From: Hyphomicrobiales bacterium
GTDB taxonomy: Bacteria; Pseudomonadota; Alphaproteobacteria; Rhizobiales; Xanthobacteraceae
Assembly: GCA_016185205.1 (NCBI GenBank)
Contig: JACPOA010000084.1
Location: forward strand, 1 to 64,000
Length of the DNA stretch: 64,000 bases
Reading direction: 5' to 3'
The notes beneath the pieces are model-generated. The model was not told the DNA's origin, did not search any database, and worked only from the letters and a program-made list of their open reading frames with translations. Made by a program: the position numbers and the translations under genes. Below are positions 1-8,658 of this stretch, in pieces. How positions within the stretch are numbered: the first letter of the stretch is position 1; each line of letters begins with the position of its first letter.

Positions 1-147
1 ACGCAGCAACCTTACGCCATGTGGGTTTGTGGACAACGCAAAGCGCGTTGCCCACAAGCCCCACAAGGCCAAAAACAGCACAAACAGAAGCGGACAAATG
101 ATGTGCTACCAAAACCGGACAACTTGATTAGCTACCGACAGGCGGGC

Positions 148-331
148 TTCCCTTTCCCCGTCCTGCACGGGGAGAGGGTGGCGAGGACCGGAAGGTCCGA
201 GCCGGGTGTGGGGCTGTGCACGGCCCTGACCCGCCTCCGCTAAAGCTTCGGCGGCATAGCCGATGCTTTGCATCGGCGTTCTTGGCGTTAAGAACGGCGG
301 CCGAAGGCCGCCTATGCTCTCCCCGCAATGC
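148..331. repeat. intergenic palindromic repeat downstream of dnaE
   Basis: Bases 1-345 hold no convincing gene. This part contains a composite inverted repeat: a hairpin of the form CCCCGT...ACGGGG followed by GAGAGGGTGGCGAG, then a short CCGCTAAAGC/GCTTCGGCGG-like arm, and a closing CTCCCCGC/GCGGGG hairpin near 316-331. The GGAGAGGGTGGCGAG module recurs in related form at about 11.55 and 13.5 kb. It lies just past the dnaE stop and may also terminate transcription, but no T-run follows. Confidence 0.6.
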
Positions 332-345
332 GGGGCGAAGTGAAG

Positions 346-3300
346 TCACACCGCCTCCACCTGCACCACGCCGGGCACCGCCTTGATGGCGCCGGCGATC
401 TGCGGCGAGACCTTGAAGCGGCCGGGCAGCTTCACCTCCACCTCGGTGCCCTGCTTCAAGAGCAGCACCACGCTCACTTCGCCGTCGCCGTTGGCTTGCG
501 CCGAGCGCGGCGTATTTCCTTGCGCAGATCGGGCAGGCCCGACCTGCGATGGTTCGAGGCGCTTGGCGACGCCTTCGAGCGGGGCGCCGTCGCGCAGGAA
601 CACGCGCAGGCCCTTGTGCAGATTGGCAGCCGCGGCATCGAGCGGCTCGGCCGACTGGATACGGGCGCGCACCTCGTCGCCCTGCACTTCCGCCGACAGG
701 AACAGCAGCACCGCGGTGCCGGGATCCAGCAGGTCGCGATATTCGGCGAGGCCTTCCGAGAAGATCACCGCCTCGTAATGGCCGGTCGGATCGGACAGGC
801 CGATGATGCCCATCTTGCTGCCGGTGCGCGTGCGCCGCTCCTGGCGCGACACCACGGTGCCGGCAACGCGGCCGGCGGTGGCGCCCATCTTGACCGCGCG
901 CGCGAACTCGGCCCAGGACTGCACCCGCAGTTTTTTCAGCGCGGCGGCGTAATCGTCGAGCGGATGGCCGGAGAGAAAAAAGCCGACCGCTTCGTATTCG
1001 CGGCGCAGCCGCTCGGCCGGCAGCCAGGCCTCCATCTGCGGCAGCACGATAGATTCGCGCTTGTCCCCACCACCGAACAATTCGTTCTGCCCGACCGCGG
1101 CGGTCTCGTGCGCGCGCTGGGCGCGGCCCAACACCTGATCCACGGTCATGAACACCCGGGCGCGGTTCTTCTCGAAGTCGTCGAAGGCGCCGGCGCAGGC
1201 CAGGCTTTCCAGCACGCGCTTGTTGATGGCACGCGGATTGATGCGCCCGGCGAAGTCGGCCAAGTCGGAAAACTTGCGCCCGCCTCGCGCGGCCATGATC
1301 GCCTCCACCGCCTGGCGGCCGACGCCTTTCAAGGCGGCGAGCGCGTAGACGATGGTGTTGCCGTCGACCTCGAAGGCCACGTCGGAGCGGTTGATCGAGG
1401 GCGGATCGACCTTGATGCCGAGCCGCTCGGCCTCGGCGCGGAATTCGGCGAGCTTGTCGGTATTGCCCATGTCGAGCGTCATGGTGGCGGCGAGGAACTC
1501 GACCGGATAATTCGCCTTCATATAGGCGGTCTGGTAGGCGACCAGCGCGTAGGCCGCCGCGTGGCTCTTGTTGAAGCCGTATTCGGCGAAGCGCTCGAGC
1601 AGATCGAAGATGGCGTCGGCCTGGTGGCGCTCGACCCCGCGCTCGACGCTGCCGGAGACGAAACGCTCGCGCTGCGCCTGCATTTCCTTCCTGATCTTCT
1701 TGCCCATGGCGCGGCGCAGCAGGTCGGCTTCGCCGAGCGAGAAGCCGGCCAGGATCTGCGCGGCCTGCATCACCTGTTCCTGGTAGATGATGACGCCGAA
1801 GGTCTCCTTCAGCACGCTTTCCAGCTTGGGGTGAATGTAGTCGGGATGCTCCAGCCCGTGCTTGCGCGCGCAATAGGTCGGGATGTTCGCCATCGGGCCG
1901 GGGCGGTAGAGCGCGACCAGCGCGATGATGTCCTCGAAACGGTCGGGCCGCATGTCGAGCAGCGCGCGCCGCATGCCGGCGCTTTCCAGTTGGAACACGC
2001 CGACCGCTTCCGCGCGCGCCAGCAGGTCATACGTTTTGGCGTCGTCGAGCGGAATGGCGGTGAGATCGATGTCGATGCCGCGGCGGGCCACCAGCGCCAC
2101 CGCGGTCTGCAACACTGTGAGCGTCTTGAGGCCGAGGAAATCGAACTTCACCAGGCCGGCCTGCTCCACCCATTTCATGTTGAACTGGGTCACCGGCATG
2201 TCGGACTTCGGATCGCGATAGAGCGGCACCAGTTCCGACAGCGCGCGGTCGCCGATCACGATACCGGCGGCATGCGTGGAGGCGTGGCGCGTAAGACCCT
2301 CGAGCTTGCGCGCGATGTCGAAGGCGCGCTTGACCACCGGATCGCCGTCGCGCTCGGCTTGCAGCTTGGGTTCGCCCTCAATGGCCTGGGCCAGCGAGAT
2401 CGGGCTGGTCGGGTTCTGCGGCACCAGCTTGCACAGCTTGTCGACCTGGCCGTAGGGCATTTGCAGCACGCGGCCGACGTCGCGCAGCACGCCGCGTGCC
2501 TGCAACGTGCCGAAGGTGATGATCTGCGCCACCTGGTCGCGGCCGTAGCGCTGCTGCACGTATTCGATGACTTCGCCGCGGCGGTCCTGGCAGAAATCGA
2601 TATCGAAGTCCGGCATCGACACGCGCTCGGGATTCAAAAAGCGCTCGAACAACAGGCCGAAGCGGATCGGGTCGAGATCGGTGATGGTGAGCGCATAGGA
2701 GACCAAGGAGCCTGCGCCGGAGCCGCGGCCGGGGCCGACCGGAATACCTTTCATTTTCGCATGCTGGATGAAGTCGGCGACGATGAGGAAGTAGCCGGGA
2801 TATTTCATGCCGGCGATGACGCCGAGCTCGAAGTCGAGCCGCTCGCGATATTCGTCGACCGTGTGGCCGATTGCTACGCCGGCGGTGGAGAGCCGCAGCG
2901 TGAGGCCGGCCTCGGCACGCTTGCGCAACTCCTCGGCCTCGTCGACCACGCTGCCGCCCTCCGCGCCAAGCGAAAAGCGCGGCAGGATCGGCTGATGCGT
3001 GTGCGGACGGAACGAACAGCGCTCGGCGATCTCGACGGTCGAGGCCAGCGCCTCCGGCAGATCGGCGAACAGCTCGCGCATCTCGGCGCGGGTCTTGAAG
3101 CGATGCTCGGGGGTGAGTTGGCGGCGGTCGCTCTCCGAGACGAAGCGGCCTTCGGCGATGCAGATCAGCGCGTCATGCGCCTCGTAGTCGGCGACGGTGG
3201 CGAAATACGGCTCGTTGGTGGCAACCAGCGGAAGATTGTTGTTGTAGGCGAGATCGATCAGCACCGGCTCGGTCATGCGCTCGGCTCTGGTGCCGTGGCG

Positions 3301-3843
3301 CTGCAGTTCGACATAGAGGCGGTCGCCGAACAGGCGCATCAGCGCATCGAGCCTAGTTCCGGCGAGATGGCTCTGCCCCGCGGCAATCGCGAAATCGAGC
3401 GGGCCGCCGGGGCCTCCGGTGAGCGCGACGATGCCGTCGGTTTCACCGCTAAGCCAGTCGAGCTTGAGCCGCGGCGGCTCGTTCGGGCTCGAGTCGAGGA
3501 AGGCGCGCGAGGACAGCCGCATCAGGCTGCGATAGCCGGCCTCAGAGGCGGCCAAGAGCACGATGCGCGTGCGTTCGGCTCCCGCATTGGCGTTAGCGCG
3601 CGGCCCGTGATCGGTGTCGCCGAAATCGATCGCTAAGGCACAGCCGACGATCGGCTGGATGCCGGCGGAGGCGAGCTTCTCGGAGAATTCCAGCGCGCCG
3701 AACATGTTGTCGGTGTCGGTGAGCGCCAAGGCCGCCTGCTTGTCAGCCTTCGCCAGCTCGGCCAGGCGCGCGATGGTGAGCGCGCCCTCCAGCAGCGAAT
3801 AGGACGAGTGCACGTGCAAGTGCACGAAATCGAGATTGGACAA
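346..3843 (-). CDS. dnaE: DNA polymerase III subunit alpha
   Basis: Replicative polymerase catalytic subunit, about 1165 aa from the chosen start. The N-terminal PHP domain begins FVHLHVHSSYSLLEGA. The palm carries PDFDIDFCQDRRGEV with the metal-binding aspartates, followed by the fingers, a helix-hairpin-helix region and a C-terminal OB fold (GTVVSRQERRTRTG...MGIIGLSDPTG). No ATG fits. A TTG at 3843 gives SNLDFVHLHVHSS with AGGGA about 8 nt upstream, while a TTG at 3936 would add 31 residues that look non-coding. The gene lies downstream of a small SOS-type gene on the same strand, separated by a palindromic repeat. Length and motifs fit housekeeping DnaE1 rather than the error-prone DnaE2, and no imuA/imuB lies nearby. 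Confidence 0.96.
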   Translation of the reverse strand: MSNLDFVHLHVHSSYSLLEGALTIARLAELAKADKQAALALTDTDNMFGALEFSEKLASAGIQPIVGCALAIDFGDTDHGPRANANAGAERTRIVLLAASEAGYRSLMRLSSRAFLDSSPNEPPRLKLDWLSGETDGIVALTGGPGGPLDFAIAAGQSHLAGTRLDALMRLFGDRLYVELQRHGTRAERMTEPVLIDLAYNNNLPLVATNEPYFATVADYEAHDALICIAEGRFVSESDRRQLTPEHRFKTRAEMRELFADLPEALASTVEIAERCSFRPHTHQPILPRFSLGAEGGSVVDEAEELRKRAEAGLTLRLSTAGVAIGHTVDEYRERLDFELGVIAGMKYPGYFLIVADFIQHAKMKGIPVGPGRGSGAGSLVSYALTITDLDPIRFGLLFERFLNPERVSMPDFDIDFCQDRRGEVIEYVQQRYGRDQVAQIITFGTLQARGVLRDVGRVLQMPYGQVDKLCKLVPQNPTSPISLAQAIEGEPKLQAERDGDPVVKRAFDIARKLEGLTRHASTHAAGIVIGDRALSELVPLYRDPKSDMPVTQFNMKWVEQAGLVKFDFLGLKTLTVLQTAVALVARRGIDIDLTAIPLDDAKTYDLLARAEAVGVFQLESAGMRRALLDMRPDRFEDIIALVALYRPGPMANIPTYCARKHGLEHPDYIHPKLESVLKETFGVIIYQEQVMQAAQILAGFSLGEADLLRRAMGKKIRKEMQAQRERFVSGSVERGVERHQADAIFDLLERFAEYGFNKSHAAAYALVAYQTAYMKANYPVEFLAATMTLDMGNTDKLAEFRAEAERLGIKVDPPSINRSDVAFEVDGNTIVYALAALKGVGRQAVEAIMAARGGRKFSDLADFAGRINPRAINKRVLESLACAGAFDDFEKNRARVFMTVDQVLGRAQRAHETAAVGQNELFGGGDKRESIVLPQMEAWLPAERLRREYEAVGFFLSGHPLDDYAAALKKLRVQSWAEFARAVKMGATAGRVAGTVVSRQERRTRTGSKMGIIGLSDPTGHYEAVIFSEGLAEYRDLLDPGTAVLLFLSAEVQGDEVRARIQSAEPLDAAAANLHKGLRVFLRDGAPLEGVAKRLEPSQVGPARSAQGNTPRSAQANGDGEVSVVLLLKQGTEVEVKLPGRFKVSPQIAGAIKAVPGVVQVEAV

Positions 3844-3958
3844 GTGGCGATTCCCTGGTTGGCACCCAGAGTGGGGACGCGAGGCCGCGGAGTCCACCGG
3901 CAAGGGCGCGGAACTGCGCGCTATGCCGGTTTTCAACAGGGCGGCGACTGCCCATCAC

Positions 3959-4067
3959 CGTCATTCCGGGACGGCCCGCAGGGCCGGACCCGGAATCCAG
4001 AGGCCTACGCACACCCCGCCCCTGGATTCCGGGTTCGCTCGCTTGCGCTCGCGCCCCGGAATGACGG
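3959..4067. repeat. REP-type inverted repeat (CCGTCATTCCGGG...)
   Basis: The ends are exact inverted arms: CCGTCATTCCGGG at the left and CCCCGGAATGACGG at the right. Inside are a second pair (CCCGGAATCCAG / CTGGATTCCGGG) and a small GGCCCGCAGGGCC hairpin. It separates the 32-codon gene at 4073-4171 from dnaE. Such elements are dispersed through Bradyrhizobiaceae genomes. It may act as a transcription attenuator or RNA stabiliser here, which is inference. Confidence 0.8.
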
Positions 4068-4072
4068 GGGAA

Positions 4073-4171
4073 CTACAGATTACTGAACACCTGCGACCAG
4101 ATGGCGATCATGCCCACGAACAGTGCCAGCGACGCCAGCGCGGCGGCTTCCTGGATGACGGCTTTGACCAT
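4073..4171 (-). CDS. 32-aa SOS-type small inner-membrane protein (SidA-like candidate)
   Basis: An ATG at 4171 is preceded by GGGAGGAAG at optimal spacing and opens a 32-codon frame ending in TAG. The product starts MVKAVIQEAAALASL and has one predicted transmembrane helix (ALASLALFVGMIAIWSQVF) with a short charged N-terminus and almost no C-terminal tail. Upstream is a consensus sigma70-type promoter with a LexA-type box in its spacer (separate entry). Caulobacter SidA, a 29-aa SOS-induced inner-membrane division inhibitor, has the same size, topology and regulation. I cannot compare the sequences here, so the functional link is inference. It may be cotranscribed with dnaE or be monocistronic because of the palindrome between them. 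Confidence 0.7.
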   Translation of the reverse strand: MVKAVIQEAAALASLALFVGMIAIWSQVFSNL

Positions 4172-4196
4172 GGCTTCCTCCCTGGAACGGAGAGAG

Positions 4197-4226
4197 AACA
4201 TAGTTCATGTTATGTTCTTATGTCAA
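4197..4226 (-). promoter_or_regulatory. sigma70-type promoter with LexA (SOS) box in the spacer
   Basis: On the minus strand a perfect -35 TTGACA (4226-4221) is followed after 18 nt by a -10 TATGTT (4202-4197). The spacer contains GAACATAACATGAAC (4217-4203), which read on the plus strand is GTTC-N7-GTTC, the known LexA site of alphaproteobacteria. The predicted transcript start near 4190 gives a leader of about 19 nt containing the ribosome site of the 32-aa gene. The geometry predicts steric repression by LexA and induction by DNA damage. Confidence 0.8.
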
Positions 4227-4463
4227 GCCCCGGTCGTGGGTCAGTTTGAATGGAACAAAATGGACCTCATCGCCGGCCGGTTTTGACCCTTTACCCGGCG
4301 TTGCACAAAAATCACATGTGCATATCAAATGTGGAAACAGGCCGCATTTTTCTCATGCCGCCCTCGACAGACCCTAGGGTCATTACGTAAGTTGCATTCT
4401 GGTTTCCAACGACGTTTGCGGCGTTACTCACGTTCGCAGATGTCGCTTACAAGGGGGTTTAAT

Positions 4464-5150
4464 ATGCGCCGCTTACAATGTGCACTGCTCGCCACTGTTG
4501 CTGCTATCGGCTTCGCGTCGATCGCTTCCGCTGCCGACATGGCGGTTAAAGCGCGGCCGATGGCGCCGCTGCCGGTCGGCTACAATTGGACGGGCTGCTA
4601 CATCGGCGCCAATGTCGGCGGCATCTGGGGAAAATCCAACATCAGCATTCCGGCCTATCCCTCGAACTTTAACATCAACAATTCGAGCTTGTTGGGCGGC
4701 GGCCAGATCGGCTGCAATTACCAGATGAACCAATTCGTTGTCGGCGTGGAAGGCAATTGGGATTGGATGAATGTGAAAGGCGACGCACTATCCGGTGGCG
4801 GCGGCGCCGAACGCTACAGTGTTCGATGGGATTGGGATGCGTCGATTCGCGGCCGCCTCGGCTTTGCGCCGGCAGGCACGCCGTGGCTCCTCTACATCAC
4901 CGGCGGCCCTGCCTGGGCGAAGCTCGGCAGCGCGAACTTCATCCCGGCTTTGACTCCGGCGCAGTCGGGAACGCATAGCGGATGGACGCTCGGCGGTGGC
5001 GCCGAATACCAGTTGACACCCAACTGGATCGCTGGCCTTGAGTACCGTTACTCCTCTTACCAGAGCAAGCGGTACGTCTATCTGGGCCCGGTCGACGTCG
5101 ATCTTAAGACCAACGCGGTCACGGCACGGCTGAGCTACCTGTTCCATTAA
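4464..5150 (+). CDS. outer-membrane beta-barrel porin-family protein, copy 1
   Basis: Predicted Omp25/Omp31-type small outer-membrane barrel of about 228 aa. A Sec signal peptide (MRRLQCALLATVAAIGFASIASA) is followed by a short proline-rich segment and the motif YNWTGCYIGANVGG. Alternating Gly/aromatic strands include LGGGAEYQLTPNWIAGLEYRY, and the protein ends in LSYLFH with a C-terminal aromatic expected for BAM recognition. The ATG at 4464 is preceded by AAGGGGG. An in-frame upstream start exists but would add 45 residues before the signal peptide. It is followed by a strong terminator and by a paralogue with a nearly duplicated leader. Family role is structural or porin-like; the ligand is unknown. 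Confidence 0.88.
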   Translation: MRRLQCALLATVAAIGFASIASAADMAVKARPMAPLPVGYNWTGCYIGANVGGIWGKSNISIPAYPSNFNINNSSLLGGGQIGCNYQMNQFVVGVEGNWDWMNVKGDALSGGGGAERYSVRWDWDASIRGRLGFAPAGTPWLLYITGGPAWAKLGSANFIPALTPAQSGTHSGWTLGGGAEYQLTPNWIAGLEYRYSSYQSKRYVYLGPVDVDLKTNAVTARLSYLFH

Positions 5151-5186
5151 GATATCTCCGCGGTCGCAAAATTGGATTACTGCCAA

Positions 5187-5215
5187 AACCCCGGGCAACT
5201 CCGCCCGGGGTTTTT
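5187..5215 (+). terminator. Rho-independent terminator after porin copy 1
   Basis: A 10-bp stem AACCCCGGGC / GCCCGGGGTT with a 6-nt loop is followed by TTTTT, 37 nt past the stop codon. Confidence 0.85.
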
Positions 5216-5309
5216 CGTTGAAGGCTGTAGCCAACATAAGAGGTCGCCTTAGTTTGCAGCCTTTTTCTTCAAGGTGCCGATTTGGCCCTATCTGCAATAC
5301 CTTCTTCAA

Positions 5310-5561
5310 ACTGACCACTACCCAAGCCCGGGTTGTGGGTCAGTTTCAATGGGGCGAACCGGCCCCCCAGCGCTGGCCTTTTTTTGGCCTCTAGCCAAGC
5401 GTTGCATAAAAATCACGGTTGAAACGCATATGTGGAAACTGGCCGCAGTTGTCCCATACCGCCCTCGACAGACCCATAGGGTTTTGCATAATCTACGTTA
5501 AAGTTTCCAGTGACGTTTGCGGCGTTGCTCACGTTCGCAGATGTCGCTTACCAGGGGGATG
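5310..5561 (+). repeat. duplicated leader region of the second porin gene
   Basis: The 411-nt gap between the porin genes contains a diverged copy of the region at about 4224-4463. Shared blocks in the same order include GTGGGTCAGTTT, GCGTTGCA(C/T)AAAAATCAC, CCGCCCTCGACAGACCC, GACGTTTGCGGCGTT and CTCACGTTCGCAGATGTCGC. The leader was therefore duplicated together with the gene. The conservation of a leader of about 200 nt suggests a shared promoter or RNA regulatory segment. No small gene is supported in either leader. Confidence 0.75.
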
Positions 5562-6299
5562 ATGCGCCGCTTACAATGTGCTCTGCTCGCCACTGCTGCT
5601 GCTATAGGCTTCGCTTCGATCGCCTCAGCGGCCGACATGCCGGCCAAAGCCGTCAGAGGCCCAATTGTAGCGCCGGTCTACAACTGGACCGGCTGCTACA
5701 TCGGCGGGCACGCCGGTGTTGGCTGGGCCAAGAGAGACTGGAGCAACACTGCCAACACCACCGCGTTTGGTGATTTGAGTCCGGGCAATGGCTTCTCTCA
5801 AACCAATAGCGGCTTCGTCGGCGGCGGCCAACTCGGTTGCAACTATCAGGTTAACCAGTGGGTGTTAGGCATCGAGGGCACGTTTTCCGGCACCAGCATC
5901 AAGGGCGACCTCGCCAACGGCACGTTCGGTGCCGCCGACGATGTGTTCTCGTCCAAGATCAACAGTATCGCGACGGTCACCGGCCGCGTCGGCCTCGCCT
6001 TTAACAACTGGCTGCCCTACATCAAGGGCGGTTATGCTGGCGCTAATGTGAACTTTAGCGTTTCCGATACGGTGGGAATCGTCGGCTCGGGCAGCCAAAC
6101 GAGTTGGCACAACGGCTGGACTCTCGGCGGCGGCCTTGAATACGGCCTTACCCCGAACTGGATCCTCGGCATCGAGTACGACTACATCAGTCTAAATTCC
6201 AAGAACTACAACGTCGCCGGCGCTTCGGCAGGAGTCTACACCTTCGACGTCAAGCCGCGCATCTCCCAACTGCTCGCACGCATCAGCTACAAGTTCTAA
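5562..6299 (+). CDS. outer-membrane beta-barrel porin-family protein, copy 2
   Basis: Paralogue of the preceding gene, about 245 aa. The signal peptide (MRRLQCALLATAAAIGFASIASA) differs from copy 1 by one residue. It is followed by YNWTGCYIGGHAGVGW, repeated barrel strands (GFVGGGQLGCNYQVNQWVLGIEG, GGLEYGLTPNWILGIEYDY) and a C-terminal phenylalanine (RISYKF). ATG ATG occurs at 5559 and 5562. The AGGGGG ribosome site at 5553-5558 leaves no space for 5559, so 5562 is preferred. The mature parts are much more diverged than the signal peptides and leaders, which suggests diversifying barrels behind a conserved expression module. Ligand unknown. Confidence 0.87.
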   Translation: MRRLQCALLATAAAIGFASIASAADMPAKAVRGPIVAPVYNWTGCYIGGHAGVGWAKRDWSNTANTTAFGDLSPGNGFSQTNSGFVGGGQLGCNYQVNQWVLGIEGTFSGTSIKGDLANGTFGAADDVFSSKINSIATVTGRVGLAFNNWLPYIKGGYAGANVNFSVSDTVGIVGSGSQTSWHNGWTLGGGLEYGLTPNWILGIEYDYISLNSKNYNVAGASAGVYTFDVKPRISQLLARISYKF

Positions 6300-6324
6300 T
6301 CGCTGAAACGGCGTTGTGAATTGA

Positions 6325-6355
6325 AAGCCCCGGGCCAACGCCCGGGGCTTGTTGT
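6325..6355 (+). terminator. terminator after porin copy 2
   Basis: A 10-bp stem AAGCCCCGGG / CCCGGGGCTT lies 26 nt past the stop. Its following tract is imperfect (GTTGTTG). Confidence 0.7.
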
Positions 6356-6378
6356 TGAATGCTGCCGCGAAATGCAAG

Positions 6379-6404
6379 AAGGCCGCCCAGTTGGCGGCCT
6401 TTTT
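6379..6404. terminator. second hairpin terminator between convergent genes
   Basis: A 9-bp stem AAGGCCGCC / GGCGGCCTT with a 5-nt loop is followed by TTTT on the plus strand. It sits between the porin gene and the convergent lolD-side genes and could serve either direction. Confidence 0.7.
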
Positions 6405-6409
6405 ATTGA

Positions 6410-6572
6410 TTAATGAGCGGCCGCCTTCCACTTCATCATCGCCGTAGTCAGCTCGCCGGAGATCTTGGCGTAGTCGCCGGCCATCAGGACATCCGCTTGC
6501 GCTGTCGCCCTGGCTCACGCACTCGATCACCTTGGACGCGCATTTGTGGAAGTCGGCGTGCAGCTTGCGCAC
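6410..6572 (-). pseudogene. frameshifted C-terminal fragment, probably of a chemoreceptor-type CZB domain
   Basis: Immediately after the lolD stop a GTG opens a frame reading RKLHADFHKCASKVIECVSQGD. This frame then loses sense, and a second frame continues as VLMAGDYAKISGELTTAMMKWKAAAH before TAA at 6410. Joined by one frameshift near 6490, the two halves form a single helical segment. The HxxFH...GD...A..L..GDY...S..L pattern resembles the end of chemoreceptor zinc-binding (CZB) domains. It is either a decayed fragment or a small gene with a frameshift; a sequencing error cannot be excluded. Confidence 0.4.
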
Positions 6573-7304
6573 TCACTCCATCTCCACCACCTGCCCCTCG
6601 CGCAAGGTCACGCGCCGGTCCATGCGGGCGGCGATCTCCATGTTGTGGGTGGCGATGATGGTGGCGAGCCCCGAGGCGCGCACCAATTGGGTGAGCGCGG
6701 CGAACACATGGTCGGCGGTGTGCAGGTGGAGATTGCGGGTCGGCTCGTCGGCCAGCCGAATGCGCGGCGCAGTGGCGACCGCGCGCGCGATCGCCCCGCG
6801 CTGCTGCTCGCCGCCCGAGAGTTCCGCCGGCCGGTGATTGAGTCGCGCGCTCAAGCCGAGATAGCTCAACAGCTCGACCGCGCGTTTGTTCGCTTCCTTG
6901 CGCGTCAGGCCGCGGATCATCTGCGGCATCAGCACGTTTTCCAGCGCGGTGAATTCCGGCAGCAGATGGTGCGACTGGTAGATGAAGCCGATCTCGTTGC
7001 GGCGGATGCGGGTGCGTTCGGCATCGGACAGGATCGCGGTGGCGCGGCCGTCGATATAGACGTCGCCCTGGTCGGGATGCTCCAAGAGGCCGGCGATGTG
7101 CAGCAACGTCGATTTGCCGGCGCCCGACGGCGCCACCAGCGCCACCGATTGCCCGGGCCAGATCGCCAGTTCCGCGCCGCTGAGGATATGCAGTGCTTCG
7201 TCGCCCTGCCGGTAGGTGCGCTCGATGGCGTTGAGGAACAGGACCGGGATGTCATCGTCGTCCTGCGTCGCCTCGACGCCGGCGTCGGCAACCGCGTCAC
7301 TCAT
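6573..7304 (-). CDS. lolD: LolD-type lipoprotein-releasing ABC transporter ATPase
   Basis: ATPase of the Lol system, which extracts outer-membrane lipoproteins from the inner membrane for transfer to LolA. 243 aa. It has a Walker A ([12 protein letters not shown]), a Q-loop ([13 protein letters not shown]), the ABC signature (LSGGEQQR), a Walker B region ([11 protein letters not shown]) and an H-loop histidine (IIATHN). The signature-to-Walker B segment reads [10 protein letters not shown] rather than the usual ADEPTGNLD, so the D-loop is unusual. It overlaps the upstream permease gene by 8 nt, indicating translational coupling. Confidence 0.93.
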   Translation of the reverse strand: MSDAVADAGVEATQDDDDIPVLFLNAIERTYRQGDEALHILSGAELAIWPGQSVALVAPSGAGKSTLLHIAGLLEHPDQGDVYIDGRATAILSDAERTRIRRNEIGFIYQSHHLLPEFTALENVLMPQMIRGLTRKEANKRAVELLSYLGLSARLNHRPAELSGGEQQRGAIARAVATAPRIRLADEPTRNLHLHTADHVFAALTQLVRASGLATIIATHNMEIAARMDRRVTLREGQVVEME

Positions 7305-8565
7305 AGCGCAGCGCCTCCACCGGATCGAGGCGGGCCGCGCGCCAGGACGGATAAAGCGTGGCGAGGAGCGACAGCACCAGCGCCATCACCACCACCGCGC
7401 TGGTCTCGGCCGTGTCCATGTTGGCGGGCAGACGCGAGAGGAAATACAGCTCCGGCGAGAACAATTCGGTGCTGGTCATCCACGACAGGAACTGCCGGAT
7501 GCTCTCGACATTCCAGCAGATCACCACGCCGAGCAGGAAGCCGACGATGGTGCCGACCACGCCGATCGAGGCCCCCGTGATCAGGAACACGCGCATGATG
7601 GCGCCCTGGCTCGCGCCCATGGTGCGCAGGATCGCAATGTCCTGGCCCTTGTCTTTTACCAGCATGATCAGGCCGGACACGATGTTGAGCGCGGCCACCA
7701 GGACAATGAGGGTCAAGATCAGGAACATCACATTGCGCTCGACCTGCAGCGCGTTGAAGAAGGTGGCGTTGCGCTGGCGCCAGTCGATCATGAAGATCGG
7801 CCGCTGCGCTGAGTCCTGCACCGCTTTGCGGTAGCGGTCGACGCGGTCGGGATTGTCGGTATAGACCTCGATGGCGGTGACGTCGCCGGCGCGGTTGAAA
7901 TAGGCCTGCGCCTCCTTCAGCGGCATGAACACCATGGCGTTGTCGTATTCCGACATGCCGATCTCGAACACCGCGGCGATCTTGTAGACCTTGATGCGCG
8001 GCGTGGTGCCCATCGGCGTCACCGCGCCGCGCGGCGCCACCAGCGTGATGTTGTCGCCCGCGCGCAGCGAGAGCTGGTCGGCGAGCCTTCGCCCGATGGC
8101 GACGCCCTGGCCGTCGTCGAAACCGCCGAGCGAGCCCTGCTTGATGTTGTTGATGACCGAGGGCAGCTTCTCCAGATCCATCAGACGGATGCCGCGAACG
8201 AGCACGCCGCCGGCATTGAACGGCGAGGACGCCAGCGCCTGGCCTTCGACGATGGGAGCCGCCAGCTTGATGCCTTTGACGGCATTGATGCGCGCGGCCA
8301 CCTCCTCCCAATCGGTCAGCGGCTTTTCCAGCGGCTGGATCAGCAGGTGGCCGTTGAGGCCGAGGATCTTGTCGAGCAACTCGGTGCGAAAGCCGTTCAT
8401 CACCGCCATCACGATGATGAGGGTGGCGACGCCGAGCGTGATGCCGAGGAAGGAGAACCCGGCGATCACCGAGATGAATCCTTCCTTGCGCCGCGCCCGC
8501 AGGTAGCGCAGCGACAGCATCCATTCGAACGGCGAGAAGGGCCGCGTCCCGTTGGGCTCGGTCAT
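7297..8565 (-). CDS. lolC: LolC/LolE-family lipoprotein-releasing permease (LolF-like single subunit)
   Basis: Inner-membrane permease, 422 aa. An N-terminal TM segment ([29 protein letters not shown]) is followed by a large periplasmic MacB-like domain of about 220 residues. Three C-terminal TM segments follow ([60 protein letters not shown]), and the protein ends [11 protein letters not shown] as the family does. Only one permease gene accompanies lolD. This fits the single LolF arrangement described outside gammaproteobacteria, working as a homodimer, rather than separate LolC and LolE. It precedes lolD in the same transcript. Confidence 0.93.
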   Translation of the reverse strand: MTEPNGTRPFSPFEWMLSLRYLRARRKEGFISVIAGFSFLGITLGVATLIIVMAVMNGFRTELLDKILGLNGHLLIQPLEKPLTDWEEVAARINAVKGIKLAAPIVEGQALASSPFNAGGVLVRGIRLMDLEKLPSVINNIKQGSLGGFDDGQGVAIGRRLADQLSLRAGDNITLVAPRGAVTPMGTTPRIKVYKIAAVFEIGMSEYDNAMVFMPLKEAQAYFNRAGDVTAIEVYTDNPDRVDRYRKAVQDSAQRPIFMIDWRQRNATFFNALQVERNVMFLILTLIVLVAALNIVSGLIMLVKDKGQDIAILRTMGASQGAIMRVFLITGASIGVVGTIVGFLLGVVICWNVESIRQFLSWMTSTELFSPELYFLSRLPANMDTAETSAVVVMALVLSLLATLYPSWRAARLDPVEALRYE

Positions 8566-8658
8566 GAAAGGTTTTGGTTCCCGGAGCTTGGATTTTCACA
8601 CGATTCGGGCGGATTCGTGGGCAAAAAAGCCTGACAGCACACAGGTTTGTTCAAAAGG

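Noticed and set aside
19-243. 74-codon open frame on the plus strand at the left edge
   Set aside because: No ribosome site, no recognisable motif, and it runs through a palindromic repeat.
328-3636. Very long plus-strand open frame opposite dnaE
   Set aside because: High-GC antisense shadow of dnaE; its composition (many H, R, G, D) reflects the complementary codons.
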